NCBI GenBank assembly: GCA_002395775.1
Contig: DGUV01000001.1
Location: 21,471-66,917 of the forward strand
Source of the DNA: Prevotellaceae bacterium UBA4301
Lineage (GTDB): Bacteria > Bacteroidota > Bacteroidia > Bacteroidales > Bacteroidaceae
Length of the DNA: 45,447 nt
Direction of reading: 5' to 3'
Part shown: piece after piece, positions 8,421 through 16,317 of the stretch
Layout of the letters: every line of letters starts with the position of its first letter
Position numbering within the stretch: position 1 is the first letter of the stretch
Made by a program: the position numbers and the translations under genes
The notes under the pieces: generated by a model
The model's database searches: none
The model's input: only the letters and a program-made list of their open reading frames with translations
What the model was told of the DNA's origin: nothing

Positions 8421-9340
8421 GTGTGTTTGAGATTCTCCAGACAGACTTCAAGGCTATCCATCCAATAGGGGATGGAGAGGCCGAACGTCTCCTTTATCTT
8501 TGTCTTGTCCAGGACGGAATAGGCCGGACGGCGGACGGGGCTTGGAAACTCGTTGCTGTGGCAGGGCTGGATGTCGCACTCCCTGTGGCCTGCCAGCAGG
8601 GCGATGACTTTCGTAAAGTCGTACCACGAGGTGACGCCTTCGTTTGAGAAGTGATAGATGCCAGACTTGGTGTATCTGCCATTTCTCCATTTCCCATCTT
8701 CCATTTGCGTCTTGGCATCAGCCAGGATGTCGAAGATGGCATGGGCAAGGTCGAGGGCATAGGTGGGCGTCCCTGCCTGGTCAAACACTACTTTCAGTTG
8801 CGGACGGGTGGCAGTGAGGCTGAGCATGGTCTTCACGAAGTTCTTCCCAAACTCGCTATAGAGCCAGGCCGTGCGCAGGATGACGTACTGGCATCCCGAG
8901 GCTTGGATGGCCTGTTCACCCTCAAGTTTCGTCTGGCCATAGACTCCCGTAGGGGTGCCTTGCTGGTTCTCGCGGCAGGGCGTATTGTAGGGGTCGCCGC
9001 CAAATACATAGTCGGTGCTCACGTGCACGAGCAGTCCGCCCACTCGCTTCATGGCATCGGCCAGAATGCGTGGAGCCTCAGCATTGAGCCTATGGCACAA
9101 AGTCTGGTCGGTCTCGGCCTTGTCAACATTGGTGTAGGCGGCGCAGTTGACGATGAAATCGACCTTTTCTGCATCCACCATTCGATTGACGGCTTCGCTG
9201 TCGGTCATGTCCAGCAGAGTAGTCTCCACTCCCTCGGCCTCCACCACATCGGTGAAGATGTAGCGGTCGGCGCTTCCTTGGCTGACAAGCCTCATCTCGC
9301 GGCCCAGCTGGCCGTTGGCTCCTGTTACGAGTATATTCAA
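8408..9340 (-). CDS. rfbD: dTDP-4-dehydrorhamnose reductase
   Basis: RfbD catalyses the last step of dTDP-L-rhamnose synthesis, NAD(P)H reduction of dTDP-4-keto-L-rhamnose. The product is 310 residues with VTGANGQLGREM (residues 5-16), DMTDSEAV, NCAAYTNVDKAE, STDYVFGG and YGQTKLEGE (YxxxK), then LRTAWLYSEFGKNFVKTM and a FDQAGTPTYALDLA motif, all typical of RmlD. The start is a TTG at 9340: no ATG or GTG lies upstream before an in-frame TAG, and no later Met precedes the glycine motif. It begins 12 bp after the rfbA stop. An insertion of about 15 residues (TQMEDGKWRNGRYTKSGI) is seen around residue 220. The gene for the 3,5-epimerase RfbC, often between rfbA and rfbD, is not here. Confidence 0.94.
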   Translation of the reverse strand: MNILVTGANGQLGREMRLVSQGSADRYIFTDVVEAEGVETTLLDMTDSEAVNRMVDAEKVDFIVNCAAYTNVDKAETDQTLCHRLNAEAPRILADAMKRVGGLLVHVSTDYVFGGDPYNTPCRENQQGTPTGVYGQTKLEGEQAIQASGCQYVILRTAWLYSEFGKNFVKTMLSLTATRPQLKVVFDQAGTPTYALDLAHAIFDILADAKTQMEDGKWRNGRYTKSGIYHFSNEGVTSWYDFTKVIALLAGHRECDIQPCHSNEFPSPVRRPAYSVLDKTKIKETFGLSIPYWMDSLEVCLENLKHTIKP

Positions 9341-9352
9341 TGTTGTAAACTA

Positions 9353-10255
9353 TTAGATTTCTTCGTGACCAAAACGTTTCACGTCGTCAATGACCTTCAG
9401 CAGGTACTGTCCATATTGATTCTTAATCATGGGCTGAGCCAGTTGGCGCATCTTCTCCTCCGTAATCCAGCCGCGCCGGTAGGCAATCCCCTCGAGGCAG
9501 GCCACCTTCAGGCCCTGACGTTTCTCAAGCACCTCAATGTAGGTCGATGCCTCGCTCAGTGACTCGTGGGTGCCTGTGTCCAGCCACGCAAAGCCGCGCC
9601 CGAGGGTGAGCACCTTCAGTTCGCCGTCGGCCAGGAAACGCTGGTTCACCGTCGTTATCTCCAGTTCGCCGCGGGCCGAAGGTTTGATGGTGGCAGCCAC
9701 GTCCACTACTTTGTTAGGATAGAAGTACAGGCCCACCACGGCATAGTTCGACTTGGGCAGGGCGGGTTTCTCCTCAATGCTCAGGCAGTTGCCCTGCTTG
9801 TCAAACTCTGCCACCCCATAGCGCTCGGGATCGTTTACCCAGTAGCCAAAGACTGTGGCCTTCTGCTCCTCCTCGGCCGTGCGCACAGCTTCGTGCAGCA
9901 GATTGGAGAAGCCGGCACCGTGAAAGATGTTGTCGCCCAGAACCAGACAGGCCGAATCGTTGCCAATAAACTCCCGTCCGATGATGAAGGCCTGTGCCAG
10001 TCCGTCGGGGCTGGGCTGTTCGGCATACTCAAAGCGGACACCGAAGTCGCTGCCGTCGCCCAGCAGGCGCCGGAAACCAGGCAGGTCGTGGGGCGTGGAG
10101 ATGATGAGAATCTCACGAATGCCAGCAGTCATGAGCACCGAGATGGGATAGTAAATCATGGGTTTGTCATAGATGGGGAGCATCTGCTTCGAGACCCCCT
10201 TCGTGATGGGATAGAGGCGGGTGCCGCTACCTCCGGCTAAGACGATTCCTTTCAT
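9353..10255 (-). CDS. rfbA: Glucose-1-phosphate thymidylyltransferase
   Basis: RfbA joins dTTP and glucose-1-phosphate to give dTDP-glucose, the entry step of deoxysugar synthesis. The product is 300 residues, close to the usual 290-295. The nucleotide-binding start is GIVLAGGSGTRLYPIT (residues 3-18), followed by SKQMLPIYDKPMIYYP, the classic RmlA signature; further on are LGDNIFHGAGF and EEKPALPKSNYAVVGLYFY and the DTGTHESLSEAS motif. It is the first gene of the minus-strand rfbA-rfbD-rfbB unit, so all three are probably transcribed from a promoter in the 108-bp gap shared with luxS. The ATG at 10255 is used. Its product likely supplies dTDP-rhamnose for surface polysaccharide. Confidence 0.97.
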   Translation of the reverse strand: MKGIVLAGGSGTRLYPITKGVSKQMLPIYDKPMIYYPISVLMTAGIREILIISTPHDLPGFRRLLGDGSDFGVRFEYAEQPSPDGLAQAFIIGREFIGNDSACLVLGDNIFHGAGFSNLLHEAVRTAEEEQKATVFGYWVNDPERYGVAEFDKQGNCLSIEEKPALPKSNYAVVGLYFYPNKVVDVAATIKPSARGELEITTVNQRFLADGELKVLTLGRGFAWLDTGTHESLSEASTYIEVLEKRQGLKVACLEGIAYRRGWITEEKMRQLAQPMIKNQYGQYLLKVIDDVKRFGHEEI

Positions 10256-10275
10256 GGTTCCATGTTTTTAGTACA

Positions 10276-10283
10276 CAAAAGTA
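10276..10283 (-). promoter_or_regulatory. -7 promoter element for rfbA
   Basis: Plus-strand CAAAAGTA is TACTTTTG on the minus strand, a match to the Bacteroides -7 consensus TAnnTTTG, 21 bp before the rfbA ATG. No good TTTG is present at the -33 position. Confidence 0.6.
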
Positions 10284-10347
10284 AGATTTTTATACATAAA
10301 TAACGAAAAAATCCTGCTAAAAGTATATCGTTCTCAAGAAAAATCCT

Positions 10348-10355
10348 TACTTTTG
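10348..10355 (+). promoter_or_regulatory. -7 promoter element for luxS and tRNA-Ser
   Basis: TACTTTTG matches the Bacteroides -7 consensus TAnnTTTG and ends 8 bp before the luxS ATG, so the leader would be very short. The -33 region is poor. It is divergent to the rfbA element 65 bp away. Confidence 0.6.
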
Positions 10356-10363
10356 CACTCGAA

Positions 10364-10840
10364 ATGGACAAGATACCGAGTTTCAGCATCAATCACGAAC
10401 GACTTTTGCGAGGCATTTACGTCAGTCGGAAGGACCAAGTGGGAGGTGACATTGTGACGACGTTCGACGTCCGTATGAAAGAGCCCAACCGAGAGCCCGC
10501 TATGGGTTTCGGGGCCCTGCACACGATAGAGCATCTGGCCGCAACCTACCTGCGCAATGACGAGGAGTGGAAGGACCGGATAGTGTACTGGGGACCGATG
10601 GGATGCGCCACTGGCTGCTACCTCTTGGTGAAGGGCGACCTCGAAAGCCGCGATATCGTGGACGTGATGAAGAGGACGTTTTGCTTCATTGCAGATTTCG
10701 AGGGCGAGGTGCCGGGAGCGGCTCCTCGGGATTGCGGGAATTACCTGCTGCACGACCTGCCCATGGCGCGTTGGGAAGCCCGCAGATATTTGGAAACACT
10801 GGACAATCTCCGCGAGGAGAACCTTCACTATCCAGCATAA
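10364..10840 (+). CDS. luxS: S-ribosylhomocysteine lyase LuxS
   Basis: LuxS cleaves S-ribosylhomocysteine to homocysteine and DPD, the AI-2 precursor, in the activated methyl cycle. The product is 158 residues, near the usual 155-171. The zinc site is visible: HTIEHL (two His, about residues 51 and 55) and the Cys in AAPRDCGNYLLHDLP (about residue 124). The substrate-loop motif is WGPMGCATGCYLL, where the family usually has PMGCRTGFY, so the Arg is replaced by Ala and a second Cys follows. Those changes lie near the active Cys and may be lineage-specific. The tRNA-Ser starts 5 bp after the stop codon and no promoter can fit between, so luxS and the tRNA are probably on one transcript. Confidence 0.93.
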   Translation: MDKIPSFSINHERLLRGIYVSRKDQVGGDIVTTFDVRMKEPNREPAMGFGALHTIEHLAATYLRNDEEWKDRIVYWGPMGCATGCYLLVKGDLESRDIVDVMKRTFCFIADFEGEVPGAAPRDCGNYLLHDLPMARWEARRYLETLDNLREENLHYPA

Positions 10841-10845
10841 TTTCT

Positions 10846-10932
10846 GGAGAGATGCCAGAGTGGTCGAATGGACCGCACTCGAAATGCGGCGTACGGGCGA
10901 CTGTACCCTGGGTTCGAATCCCAGTCTCTCCG
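10846..10932 (+). tRNA. tRNA-Ser (anticodon CGA)
   Basis: The 87-nt sequence folds as a class II tRNA. Acceptor arms GGAGAGA (10846-10852) and TCTCTCC (10925-10931) pair with G as discriminator. The anticodon stem is CCGCA/TGCGG with loop CTCGAAA, so the anticodon is CGA. A long variable arm (CGTACGGGCGACTGTACC region) and the T loop GGTTCGAATCC follow. CCA is not encoded. It lies 5 bp after luxS. Confidence 0.96.
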
Positions 10933-10938
10933 CTTCGG

Positions 10939-10968
10939 GAAGCAGGACAAGACGTCCTGCTTCTTTTT
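10939..10968 (+). terminator. Intrinsic terminator of luxS/tRNA-Ser
   Basis: A 10-bp perfect stem, GAAGCAGGAC (10939-10948) with GTCCTGCTTC (10954-10963), has a 5-nt loop and is followed by TTTTT. Confidence 0.9.
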
Positions 10969-11049
10969 GCTTCAAGACTGCGATTCGCTCCCAGGCTGGG
11001 TTCTTGCTCCATTTCATTACGCAAGCGTAGGCCTTCGACCATCCGATTA

Positions 11050-11069
11050 CGAATCCCAGTCTCTCCGCT
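11050..11069 (+). repeat. Duplicate of the tRNA-Ser 3' end
   Basis: CGAATCCCAGTCTCTCCGCT at 11050-11069 is an exact 20-bp copy of 10915-10934, the T-arm and acceptor end of tRNA-Ser, 135 bp downstream. The bases before it do not form the rest of a tRNA. A second terminator follows directly. This looks like an integration or excision scar, or a decayed second tRNA copy. Confidence 0.85.
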
Positions 11070-11073
11070 ACGG

Positions 11074-11110
11074 AAAAGCAGAACCGCGATGTGGTTCTGC
11101 TTTTTGTTTT
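11074..11110 (+). terminator. Second intrinsic terminator after the tRNA-Ser repeat
   Basis: AAAAGCAGAACC (11074-11085) pairs with GGTTCTGCTTTT (11093-11104), loop of 7, followed by more T. It mirrors the arrangement of the first terminator behind the intact tRNA. Confidence 0.85.
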
Positions 11111-11129
11111 GCATCTTTTTATAGGCTTT

Positions 11130-11161
11130 CTTGCGTAACTCAAAGCAAACCTGTATATTTG
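11130..11161 (+). promoter_or_regulatory. Promoter of the GH3 gene
   Basis: CTTG (11130-11133), 20 bp, then TATATTTG (11154-11161) matches the Bacteroides TTTG/TAnnTTTG pattern, 37 bp before the ATG. Confidence 0.7.
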
Positions 11162-11198
11162 CATCGTGTGACCAATAATAATCTAAATACAATTTATC

Positions 11199-13769
11199 AT
11201 GAGACACTTATTTGTTCTGCTCCTTTCAAGCATGTTCTTGACCGTGCAAGCCCAAGTGCTACCTTATCAGAATCCCGAGTTGAGTGCTAAGGAACGTGCG
11301 CGTGACCTTTGCAGCAGACTGACGTTAGAAGAAAAAGCCCAGCTCATGCTCGACGAATCGCCAGCCATCCCGCGCTTGGGCATTAAGAAATTCTTCTGGT
11401 GGAGCGAGGCCCTGCATGGTGCTGCTAATCAGGGAAATGTGACCGTCTTTCCTGAACCCATAGGCATGGCTTCGTCCTTCAATCCCGACCTCCTCTATCG
11501 TGTGTTTGATATCGCCAGCACGGAGTTTCGCGCGCAGTATCACCATCGCATGGACAATGGTGGTGAGGACGAGAAGTTTCATAGCCTGAGCGTGTGGACT
11601 CCCAATGTAAACATTTTCCGCGACCCGCGTTGGGGACGTGGACAAGAGACTTATGGCGAGGATCCCTATCTCACGAGTGTTATGGGTTCGGCTGTAGTGC
11701 GTGGTTTGCAAGGCCCCGAGGATGCGAAGTATCGCAAGCTTTGGGCTTGTGCCAAACATTATGCTGTGCACAGTGGTCCGGAATATACTCGCCATTCGGC
11801 CAACCTGACGGATGTTTCGTTGCGCGATTTGCAGGAAACTTATCTGCCTGCTTTCAAGGCATTGGTTCAGGATGCGAAGGTGCGTGAGGTGATGTGCGCT
11901 TACCAACGTCTGGACGATGACCCTTGTTGTGGCAACAGTCGCCTCTTGCAACAGATTCTTCGCGACGAATGGGGCTTCCAGTATTTGGTAGTCAGCGATT
12001 GCGGAGCCGTTAGCGACTTCTACACTTCGCACAAGAGTTCCAGCGACGCTGCCCACGCCTCTGCAAAGGCAACGATGGCTGGTACTGACGTAGAGTGTGG
12101 CTTCGGCTATGCTTATAAGAGCATTCCCGAGGCGGTTCGCCGGGGCCTTATTTCGGAGGCAGAGGTGGATAAGCATGTCCTGCGCCTGCTCGAAGGCCGC
12201 TTCGATTTGGGTGAGATGGACCATCCTTCTTTGGTTGAATGGTCGCGGATTCCTTATTCTGTGATGTCCTCCAAGGAACACACCCAGGTTGCGCTGGAAA
12301 TGGCTCGCCAGAGTATTGTCCTCCTGCAGAACAAGGGCAACGTGTTGCCCCTAAAGAGGAATGCGGAGCGCATAGCCGTCATTGGCCCTAATGCCGACAA
12401 CAATCCTATGATGTGGGGCAACTATAACGGAATGCCCAACTATACCGTGAACATCCTCTGCGGCATCAAGGCCAGGCAAAAGAAGGTAACATATCTGCCC
12501 GGATGCGACCTCACTGACGACAAGGTGATGGACTGTCTGTTCGCCAGTAACTGTCAGATTGATGGCAAACGAGGTTTGCGCGGAACCTTCTGGAACAACA
12601 CAAAGAGGGAAGGCACTCCCGTTACGACTGAATTTTACACCACCCCCCTGGCGGTGACGACTGCAGGAATGCACGTCTTTGCTCCGGGCGTGAAGATTGA
12701 GGACTTCTCTGCCAAATACGAGACCACATTCACGCCCAAGGAAGCAGGCGAGTACGTTGTGAATGTTGAAGGATGCGGAGACTTCGAAGTCTATATCGAT
12801 GGCGAGCGCAAGCAGCGCGTACATTCTTGGCGCACCACCCCCACTCGCACTCCCATTCAGGCCGAAGCCGGTCGCTCGTACAACATAGAGGTTCGCTACC
12901 AGTTTGTAAAGACATGGAATGCCGACATGAAGATAAATGTGGCTCGCGAAATCCCCATCGACTATGATGCCATCATCGCCCAATTGAATGGCATCCGGAA
13001 GGTCATCTTCGTAGGTGGCATCTCTCCCGCACTCGAAGGCGAGGAAATGCCCGTAAACATCGATGGATTCAAGGGAGGCGACCGCACTCACATCGAACTC
13101 CCCAGCGTGCAGCGCAACTTCCTGAAAGCATTGAAGCAGGCAGGAAAGACTGTCATCTTTGTCAACTGTTCCGGTTCGGCCATCGCCCTGCAACCCGAAA
13201 CAGAATCGTGCGACGCCATCGTACAGGCCTGGTACGACGGACAAGAGGGCGGAAACGCTATTGCCGATGTGCTCTTTGGCAACTATAATCCTTCGGGTAA
13301 GCTCCCCGTTACGTTCTACAAGAACTCCGGGCAACTGCCTGATTACGAGGACTATTCCATGAAGGGTCGCACCTATCGCTACTTCTCCGACCCCCTCTTT
13401 GCCTTTGGCTACGGACTGAGCTACACGCAATTCCAGATGGGCGAAGGCAAGATAGAAAAGCAAGGCGACAACTTTGTTCTGACGGTTCCCGTTAATAATA
13501 TAGGAAAGCGCGATGGGACAGAGATTGTTCAGGTCTATGTTCGCGACCCGAAGGATACCGATGGCCCCCTGCGTTCGCTTCGTGCTTTCCAGCGGGTTGA
13601 TGTGAAGGCGGGGCAGACCGTCAACGCCGTGATAAAGCTCACTCCCCGCACCTTCGAGTTGTTTGATACCGACACCAACACGATGCACGCCCACGAAGGC
13701 CGCTACCAGGTGTTCTATGGCAACAGTTCACGCCCAGAAGACCTGAAGCAGCTGGAAGTAACTCTTTAA
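11199..13769 (+). CDS. Secreted glycoside hydrolase family 3 with PA14 insert (beta-xylosidase/glucosidase)
   Basis: The 856-residue protein begins with a signal peptide (MRHLFVLLLSSMFLTVQAQ, cut near residue 19), so it acts in the periplasm or at the surface. The GH3 N-terminal barrel runs from about residue 40 to 340, with NIFRDPRWGRGQETYGEDP, AKHYAVHSGPE and the nucleophile Asp in VVSDCGAV (about residue 267). The second domain starts with ARQSIVLLQNKGNVLPL (about residue 370) and is split by a PA14 domain (about 458-575), a likely glycan-binding insert. A fibronectin III-like domain (about 770-850) ends the protein. The SEALHGAA and ECGFGYAYKSIPEAVRRG contexts resemble plant-type beta-xylosidases of GH3, so xylo-oligosaccharides are the best guess; glucosides or arabinosides are possible. 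It stands alone with its own promoter. Confidence 0.92.
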   Translation: MRHLFVLLLSSMFLTVQAQVLPYQNPELSAKERARDLCSRLTLEEKAQLMLDESPAIPRLGIKKFFWWSEALHGAANQGNVTVFPEPIGMASSFNPDLLYRVFDIASTEFRAQYHHRMDNGGEDEKFHSLSVWTPNVNIFRDPRWGRGQETYGEDPYLTSVMGSAVVRGLQGPEDAKYRKLWACAKHYAVHSGPEYTRHSANLTDVSLRDLQETYLPAFKALVQDAKVREVMCAYQRLDDDPCCGNSRLLQQILRDEWGFQYLVVSDCGAVSDFYTSHKSSSDAAHASAKATMAGTDVECGFGYAYKSIPEAVRRGLISEAEVDKHVLRLLEGRFDLGEMDHPSLVEWSRIPYSVMSSKEHTQVALEMARQSIVLLQNKGNVLPLKRNAERIAVIGPNADNNPMMWGNYNGMPNYTVNILCGIKARQKKVTYLPGCDLTDDKVMDCLFASNCQIDGKRGLRGTFWNNTKREGTPVTTEFYTTPLAVTTAGMHVFAPGVKIEDFSAKYETTFTPKEAGEYVVNVEGCGDFEVYIDGERKQRVHSWRTTPTRTPIQAEAGRSYNIEVRYQFVKTWNADMKINVAREIPIDYDAIIAQLNGIRKVIFVGGISPALEGEEMPVNIDGFKGGDRTHIELPSVQRNFLKALKQAGKTVIFVNCSGSAIALQPETESCDAIVQAWYDGQEGGNAIADVLFGNYNPSGKLPVTFYKNSGQLPDYEDYSMKGRTYRYFSDPLFAFGYGLSYTQFQMGEGKIEKQGDNFVLTVPVNNIGKRDGTEIVQVYVRDPKDTDGPLRSLRAFQRVDVKAGQTVNAVIKLTPRTFELFDTDTNTMHAHEGRYQVFYGNSSRPEDLKQLEVTL

Positions 13770-13781
13770 TGAAGTGATTTC

Positions 13782-15017
13782 TTACCCTCTCTTCTTCATC
13801 ACGGCATTCACCACGCGGATGCTCGACACCAGTTTGTCGGTAGAGGTGAACACATCCACGTTCCACACGTGGCTCGAACGTCCCAGATGGACAGGCGTGC
13901 AGACAGCCCTCACCGTGTCGCCCTCGTGGGCACTGGAGACGTGGTTGCCACTCACCTGCATTCCCACCACGGCCTCGTCGGGCTGACAGGCTATCATGCT
14001 GCCCAGTCCCGCCACCGTCTCGGCCAGGGCCAGCGTGGCCCCTCCGTGCAGGATGCCGAAAGGTTGGCGTGTGCGGTGGTCCACAGGCATGGTGGCCTCC
14101 ACCCGCTCGGCACTGGCAAAGGTGTACTGAATGCCCAGGTTGCCCATCAGCGTCGAGCCGCTCTGTGCGTTCATGGCATCGATGGGGATGTCGGCCACGC
14201 GAGCCTCCTCCATGATGGCCTTCTCTATGGCCAGCGCAGCCCCGTCCTCGTCGTTGGATAGGGTGGTGAAGTCGGCACAGCGCCGCACTCCCTCAGTGGC
14301 ATTGGCCATGGCCACGCCCGTCCCCGCCATCTGTATCATGTTGATGTCCGCCTCGCCGTCGCCTATGGCCAGCACCTCCGCCATCCCGATGCCCATCTTC
14401 TGCACCAGGGCCCCCATGGCATAGCTCTTGCCCACCTGGTAGCCCACGATTTCCAGATAGTAGGGATTGGAGTGAATGGTGTCCATCACGCCATTGAGGT
14501 GGCGTTGCATGTGCTGTTCCAGGCTGGTCAGGGCCTCCTCGTCGTCGCTCACCAGCATCACCTCGGCAGGCCAGTCGTCCATGGAGAGTGAGAGCACATC
14601 GTCCTGCCGGAGTGTCATGCCGTTCATCTCGGCCTCGTCCACGATGTGCGGGTTCTGAATGTCGGTCGAGACCACCTCGTTGCCGTCATAGTAGGCCATG
14701 GTCAGCCCCATCTTCCGTGCCTTCTTCTCCAGGTAGGGCACCATCTGGGGGTCGATGCGCCGTTCAAACAGGATTTGTCCTGTCCGGGCCTCCATCACCT
14801 GTGCCCCGTTGTACGAGATGATGAATCCGTCGTACACCCCCAAGTCGATGGCCTTTGCCAGAGGCAGTATGCCATAGGTGGGGCGGCCCGAGGCCAGTGC
14901 CACGCGGATGCCCATCTGTTGCACCTTGCGCAGGGTCTGCACCGTGCGCTTTGTCAGTTCGCGTTTCGAGTTGAGCATGGTGCCGTCAACGTCGATGACA
15001 ATGAGTTTGTATTTCAT
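13782..15017 (-). CDS. HAD (Cof-type) phosphatase fused to MenI/YdiI-like hotdog thioesterase
   Basis: One 411-residue reading frame carries two enzymes. Residues 1-270 form a Cof-type HAD hydrolase: VIDVDGTMLNSKREL (the two Asp of motif I), ALASGRPTYG (motif II), a Lys in YQVGKSYAMGALV and GDGEADINM (motif IV). Residues about 275-411 form a hotdog thioesterase with GILHGGATLALAETVAGLG, where the HGG and the following Glu match the active site of the YdiI/MenI/PaaI group. MenI hydrolyses 1,4-dihydroxy-2-naphthoyl-CoA in menaquinone synthesis, so that is the most likely role of the C-terminal part; the HAD substrate cannot be read. No frameshift is needed for the fusion. It follows dacB on the minus strand after a spacer of five 8-bp repeats. 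Its 3' end converges with the GH3 gene (12-bp gap). Confidence 0.88.
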   Translation of the reverse strand: MKYKLIVIDVDGTMLNSKRELTKRTVQTLRKVQQMGIRVALASGRPTYGILPLAKAIDLGVYDGFIISYNGAQVMEARTGQILFERRIDPQMVPYLEKKARKMGLTMAYYDGNEVVSTDIQNPHIVDEAEMNGMTLRQDDVLSLSMDDWPAEVMLVSDDEEALTSLEQHMQRHLNGVMDTIHSNPYYLEIVGYQVGKSYAMGALVQKMGIGMAEVLAIGDGEADINMIQMAGTGVAMANATEGVRRCADFTTLSNDEDGAALAIEKAIMEEARVADIPIDAMNAQSGSTLMGNLGIQYTFASAERVEATMPVDHRTRQPFGILHGGATLALAETVAGLGSMIACQPDEAVVGMQVSGNHVSSAHEGDTVRAVCTPVHLGRSSHVWNVDVFTSTDKLVSSIRVVNAVMKKRG

Positions 15018-15043
15018 ATCTGTTAAGCTTTAATCTCTAATCC

Positions 15044-15083
15044 GTTAACCCGTTAACCCATTAACCCGTTAACCCTTTAACCC
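15044..15083 (-). repeat. Five 8-bp tandem repeats next to the dacB stop codon
   Basis: The plus-strand units are GTTAACCC, GTTAACCC, ATTAACCC, GTTAACCC and TTTAACCC, exactly 40 bp, ending 1 bp before the dacB stop triplet (15085-15087). They form most of the 67-bp spacer before the HAD-thioesterase ATG. Copy-number change would alter the spacing of the two genes. Confidence 0.9.
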
Positions 15084-15084
15084 T

Positions 15085-16317
15085 TTACTCCCCGCACATC
15101 ACCTCGCACACCTTGTCCTGCCAGTCGCGCCCCGTGGCCGTCCGGCCCACGCCCTGGTTGATGATGCTGAACACCAGCACGTGGCCCTCAGGCGAGGTGG
15201 CATAGCCGCTCAGGCTGCTCACCCCCTCCACGGTGCCCGTCTTCGCACGCACGTTGCCTTGGGCAGCCGTCCCCCGCATGCGCCTTTCCAGCGTGCCGTC
15301 CACCCCCGCAATGGGCAGCGAGGGCAGCAGGTGCGAGCGGGTGGCCTCGTGTTGCCAAGCCATGGCGAGCAGGCGCACGAGCAGTTCGGGCGACACATAG
15401 TTGTAGAGCGACAGTCCGCTGCCGTCGGCCACCTGATAGTGGGCCGGATTCAGCCCCACCTCGCTGATGAGCATGTCGATGTAGGCCACGGCATCGCTCC
15501 GCCCCGCCGGACGGTGGCCGCTCAGGGCTGCCAACTGGTAGAAGAGACATTCGGCAAAGAAGTTGTCCGAGCGCTTCATCGTGCGCTCCAGCACCTGGTC
15601 GATGGTGTGCGTCACCTCGCAAAACAGCCGAGCCTCCGGCGGACATGCAGCCTGCACCACGCGCCCGATGTCGCCCCCCTTCACTCCCGCCAGCTGCAGG
15701 TCGGTGAGCCACTCCGCCGTGAAGCGGTCCTTTCTGTCCACCGTCAGCGGTCGCAGGGGCACCGTCTTGTCGTCCCAGCACCATCCCCATCCCCTTTCGT
15801 CCTGGCTCTTCATGTCCATGTCCAGGCGGATGACGCCCGCCAGCGAGTCGATGCCCGCCTCGCGCAGCGCCCTTGCCATCTGGAACACCTCGCCCTGAGC
15901 CAGCAGGGGGTCCATGCCGCCCACCAGGCAGACGTCGCCCCAGAGCACGCTGTCGCGCACTTCGCCCGTCACCATCAGCCTCGTCCTGAGTTTGTAGTCG
16001 CCACCCAGATGGCGCAAGGCCCCGATGGCCGTCACCACCTTCTGGCAACTGGCCGGGCGCATGCGCTGCCGATGGTTGACGCACACCAGGTCGCGCCCCT
16101 CCGTCAGGTCGCGCACATACAGCCCCAGCTGCGAAGTCTCAAACATGGGCAGATTGATGAGCGAGTCCACTTGCCGCTGCATTTTTCCCGTCCATGTGGC
16201 CGTGTCGTCCGGCACCACCGTGTTCGTGTTGCGCCTCAGGTCGGGAGCCCCGTCCTCTGCCCGGGCCAGGCCCGTGGCAAACATCAGCATCAGCAGGGCA
16301 ATGTGTCGTTTCTTCAT
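15085..16317 (-). CDS. dacB: D-alanyl-D-alanine carboxypeptidase/endopeptidase (PBP4, peptidase S13)
   Basis: This is a periplasmic penicillin-binding protein that trims peptidoglycan peptides. From ATG 16317 it has 410 residues, starting with a signal peptide MKKRHIALLMLMFATGLARA; a longer frame upstream (to 16560) lacks a signal and overlaps the promoter, so it is not used. The three active motifs are visible: SxxK as S90-C-Q-K93 in RPASCQKVV, SxN in KRSDNFFAE (about residue 290) and KTG in RAKTGTVEGVSSLSGYA (about residue 370). The length is shorter than E. coli DacB (477), with a smaller insert domain between SxxK and SxN. G+C is clearly higher than in the neighbouring accessory stretch. 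A promoter element TATCTTTG lies 37 bp upstream. Confidence 0.93.
   Translation of the reverse strand: MKKRHIALLMLMFATGLARAEDGAPDLRRNTNTVVPDDTATWTGKMQRQVDSLINLPMFETSQLGLYVRDLTEGRDLVCVNHRQRMRPASCQKVVTAIGALRHLGGDYKLRTRLMVTGEVRDSVLWGDVCLVGGMDPLLAQGEVFQMARALREAGIDSLAGVIRLDMDMKSQDERGWGWCWDDKTVPLRPLTVDRKDRFTAEWLTDLQLAGVKGGDIGRVVQAACPPEARLFCEVTHTIDQVLERTMKRSDNFFAECLFYQLAALSGHRPAGRSDAVAYIDMLISEVGLNPAHYQVADGSGLSLYNYVSPELLVRLLAMAWQHEATRSHLLPSLPIAGVDGTLERRMRGTAAQGNVRAKTGTVEGVSSLSGYATSPEGHVLVFSIINQGVGRTATGRDWQDKVCEVMCGE

Noticed and set aside
10686..11207. 173-residue minus-strand frame over tRNA-Ser
   Set aside because: It is antisense to tRNA-Ser and its repeat (RSGETGIR-type residues), a known spurious translation.
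12351..13694. 447-residue minus-strand frame
   Set aside because: Shadow of the GH3 gene; no recognisable motif.
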